A model generated the notes under the pieces. The model was not told the DNA's origin, made no database searches, and was given only the letters and a program-made list of their open reading frames with translations. Positions 62,359 through 64,000 of a stretch of DNA of 64,000 nucleotides are shown here, in pieces. The position numbers and the translations under genes were made by a program. Source of the DNA: Rhizobium sp. N324 (GTDB taxonomy: Bacteria > Pseudomonadota > Alphaproteobacteria > Rhizobiales > Rhizobiaceae); assembly GCF_001664485.1 (NCBI RefSeq), contig NZ_CP013634.1, positions 310,001-374,000 on the forward strand, given 5' to 3'. The first letter of the stretch is position 1, and each line of letters begins with the position of its first letter.

Positions 62359-62514
62359 GGGAATACCCCCGAAGCTCGCGATCGGTCTTGCCTGGCAGCG
62401 CCAGCCGCAGGGATTATGCGTACATTCGCATATTCTACAAGACTTACCACGCTAACCCGATCGGGTGCCTCAGAAGCCGATCGGGACCGTTCCGTCACGG
62501 TCCCGGTCGTCGCC

Positions 62515-64000
62515 TTACGACTGCTGCAGCCCGTAAAGCAGCGGCATCAGCCCGGCGAGCGCTTTGAAGCGTTCCCATGATTTGGAAGAGGGTTTCGTCC
62601 AGCCGGTTTCGGCAAGCCCCGAGATGCGCGGGAAAACGAGGCGGTCGAAAACGGCGCGGTCCGTCATCGGTTCGGACCAGATGCAGGCCTGAATGCCGAG
62701 CAGCTTCTGTTTCTGCGCTGGCGTCCAGCCACTGAGCGGATCGAAATTGTAGAGTTTTTCCGCATCCGACGTTCCCGCCCAGCTGGCGCCCGGCTCGTCC
62801 CAATCGGGCCTCAGCGCCATGTCGAGGTAATAGACCTGGCCGGGGCAGACGACCATTTGATAGCCGCGTTCGGCGAGCTCGGCCGAGACCTCGACATTGC
62901 GCCAGCTGCAGAGATAGCTCTTCTCCTTGTCGATGACATCGCCGTGCGCCGCCTCTTCCCAGCCGCCGGTGATGCAGCCCTTGCTCGCCAGGAAGCGCTG
63001 CACGCGTTCCAGAAATTCCGCCTGCAGGATCGCGGCACCCGAGCCATGAATATCGTCGGCGCCATGCGTGTTGGTCACGACGTTCAGCCGCTTGGCATGC
63101 GCGTCGGCAACCGCGTCGCCGGCCACCGCCCGTAGGCGCGCGAGCGCGGCCGGCGAGCCGGACCACGCACCGAGCGGCACCTCGTCGGCGCCGAGATGGA
63201 TCACCTTGAACGGGAAGAGCTCGATGAGTTCCGAAAGGATGGTCTCGACGATCTCGTAGGTCTTCTCGAGGGCGGGATTGATGCAATTGTCGGGAAAGCC
63301 CTGAACCGAATAATAGCTGCCGGTCTCGGCCGGGTCGCGCAGCTCCGGGATCGCCTGCTGCATGGCGTAGCAATGGCCGGGCATGTCGATCTCCGGCACG
63401 ATCTCGACGCCGAAGCTCTTGGCCGCAGCGACGATCTCGCGGATGACCGATTTGGGATAGTAGCCGCCGGTTCGGGCCGGGCTGGACCCAAGCAGCGGCG
63501 GCACCGCAAGGCCGTGGCCGCGCCAGGCGCCGATCTCGGTCAGGGCGGGATAGGCGTCGATCTCGACGCGCCAGGCCTCATCGTCGGACAGGTGCCAGTG
63601 GAAGCGGTTGAGCTTGTTCCAGGCCAGCACCGCGATCAGCTTCTTGACCTCGGCCGCGCCGTAAAACTGGCGGGCGACATCGAGATGCAGGCCGCGCCAG
63701 CCCATCGCCGGCTCATCGACGATCTCGCCCGAGGCCGGAAACTGAAAGACGCCGGGGTGCAGTCTGGCGCCGCGCCAGATCTGGCCGAGGGTCACCAGGC
63801 CGTAGAGAAAGCCGGTGCGGCTGCTCGCCTCGACCGTCAGCCTCTCCTCGTCGAAGCTCAGCCGATAGGCTTCGGGACCGAAGCCGGCGGCATCCTTCAG
63901 GATGACCGGTACTGCGCCTTCGGCTTCGGTGCGCACGATGCCTTCGACGGCGAAGAGATGGTCGACCAGCGCCGCAAAGCCTTGCGCCGCCGCCTCGCCT
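62515..64000 (-). CDS. GH20 beta-N-acetylhexosaminidase, N-terminus outside window
   Basis: The minus-strand frame is open from the right edge (EAAAQGFAALVDHLFAVEGI) to the stop at 62515, 495 codons seen. The N-terminal carbohydrate-binding-like domain (GLVTLGQIWRGARLH at its end) leads into the GH20 barrel: GLHLDVARQFYGAAEVKKLI, LNRFHWHLSDDEAWR, EIVPEIDMPGHCYAM and the catalytic Asp-Glu pair in HLGADEVPLGAW; GWTPAQKQKLLGIQACIWSE is close to the C-terminus. It releases terminal GlcNAc/GalNAc residues from chitin-derived or glycan oligomers. An internal GTG at 63936 is not taken as start because coding sequence continues past it. Confidence 0.93.
   Translation of the reverse strand, partial: GEAAAQGFAALVDHLFAVEGIVRTEAEGAVPVILKDAAGFGPEAYRLSFDEERLTVEASSRTGFLYGLVTLGQIWRGARLHPGVFQFPASGEIVDEPAMGWRGLHLDVARQFYGAAEVKKLIAVLAWNKLNRFHWHLSDDEAWRVEIDAYPALTEIGAWRGHGLAVPPLLGSSPARTGGYYPKSVIREIVAAAKSFGVEIVPEIDMPGHCYAMQQAIPELRDPAETGSYYSVQGFPDNCINPALEKTYEIVETILSELIELFPFKVIHLGADEVPLGAWSGSPAALARLRAVAGDAVADAHAKRLNVVTNTHGADDIHGSGAAILQAEFLERVQRFLASKGCITGGWEEAAHGDVIDKEKSYLCSWRNVEVSAELAERGYQMVVCPGQVYYLDMALRPDWDEPGASWAGTSDAEKLYNFDPLSGWTPAQKQKLLGIQACIWSEPMTDRAVFDRLVFPRISGLAETGWTKPSSKSWERFKALAGLMPLLYGLQQS

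Overview
The window looks like accessory or secondary-replicon DNA of an alphaproteobacterium of the Rhizobiaceae, most likely Rhizobium. The grounds are high GC, many ABC importers tied to small catabolic operons, a LigD of rhizobial type, two RIME-like intergenic palindromic elements (39334-39443 and 61205-61319) and the gene families present. No replication genes, rRNA, tRNA or CRISPR array were seen.

Layout. 1-4986: an IS1182-type transposase end has cut off the 5' part of a peptide-binding-protein gene; two permeases and two ATPases of that importer follow intact. 5451-10694: an SPFH-domain membrane protein, small hypothetical genes, a NUDIX hydrolase, a RidA/TetR divergent pair with palindromic operators, and a peroxiredoxin-like gene. 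10819-12196: a damaged second copy of a sugar-ABC segment whose full version lies at 27746-31045. 12315-19839: a LacI-controlled module with a RidA homologue, an M20 amidohydrolase, a polar-amino-acid-type ABC importer, a GH13 alpha-glucosidase and the LacI regulator, with the same 14-bp operator at both transcription-unit fronts. 20312-26828: an EamA exporter and a LysR regulator divergent from an operon of a TIM-barrel isomerase, a DUF1080 protein and a second polar-amino-acid-type importer. 27053-27578: two truncated, frameshifted gene starts (MoxR and SWIM) fused tail to tail.

27746-34251 (minus strand): a GntR/FCD regulator behind a perfect 20-bp-arm inverted repeat, a D-erythronate-dehydrogenase-like enzyme and a CUT1 sugar importer. 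34390-42723: DNA ligase D, an SLC13-type transporter, DUF606 membrane proteins, a pirin and a dienelactone hydrolase. 43021-48432: a Gfo/Idh/MocA oxidoreductase with a CUT1 importer. 48558-52819: a UvrD-like helicase and an OLD-family ATPase/TOPRIM nuclease in a 4-bp-overlapping pair, a probable anti-phage system of Gabija/class 2 OLD style with acidic inserts in both proteins. 53333-61207: PLP D-amino-acid enzyme, M81 (MlrC) peptidase and small protein on the minus strand, diverging from RidA, RpiR regulator and SDR genes, then an MFS transporter and a ROK protein. 61336-64000: a methyltransferase and a GH20 hexosaminidase cut by the window end.

How it fits together. The region is a set of scavenging modules, each pairing one importer with a few enzymes and a local regulator. 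Two modules couple an importer of the amino-acid class to carbohydrate-active enzymes, which points to amino-sugar conjugates or glycosides as substrates (inference). Stem-loops directly follow three of the binding-protein genes, a layout commonly linked to raised binding-protein mRNA levels.
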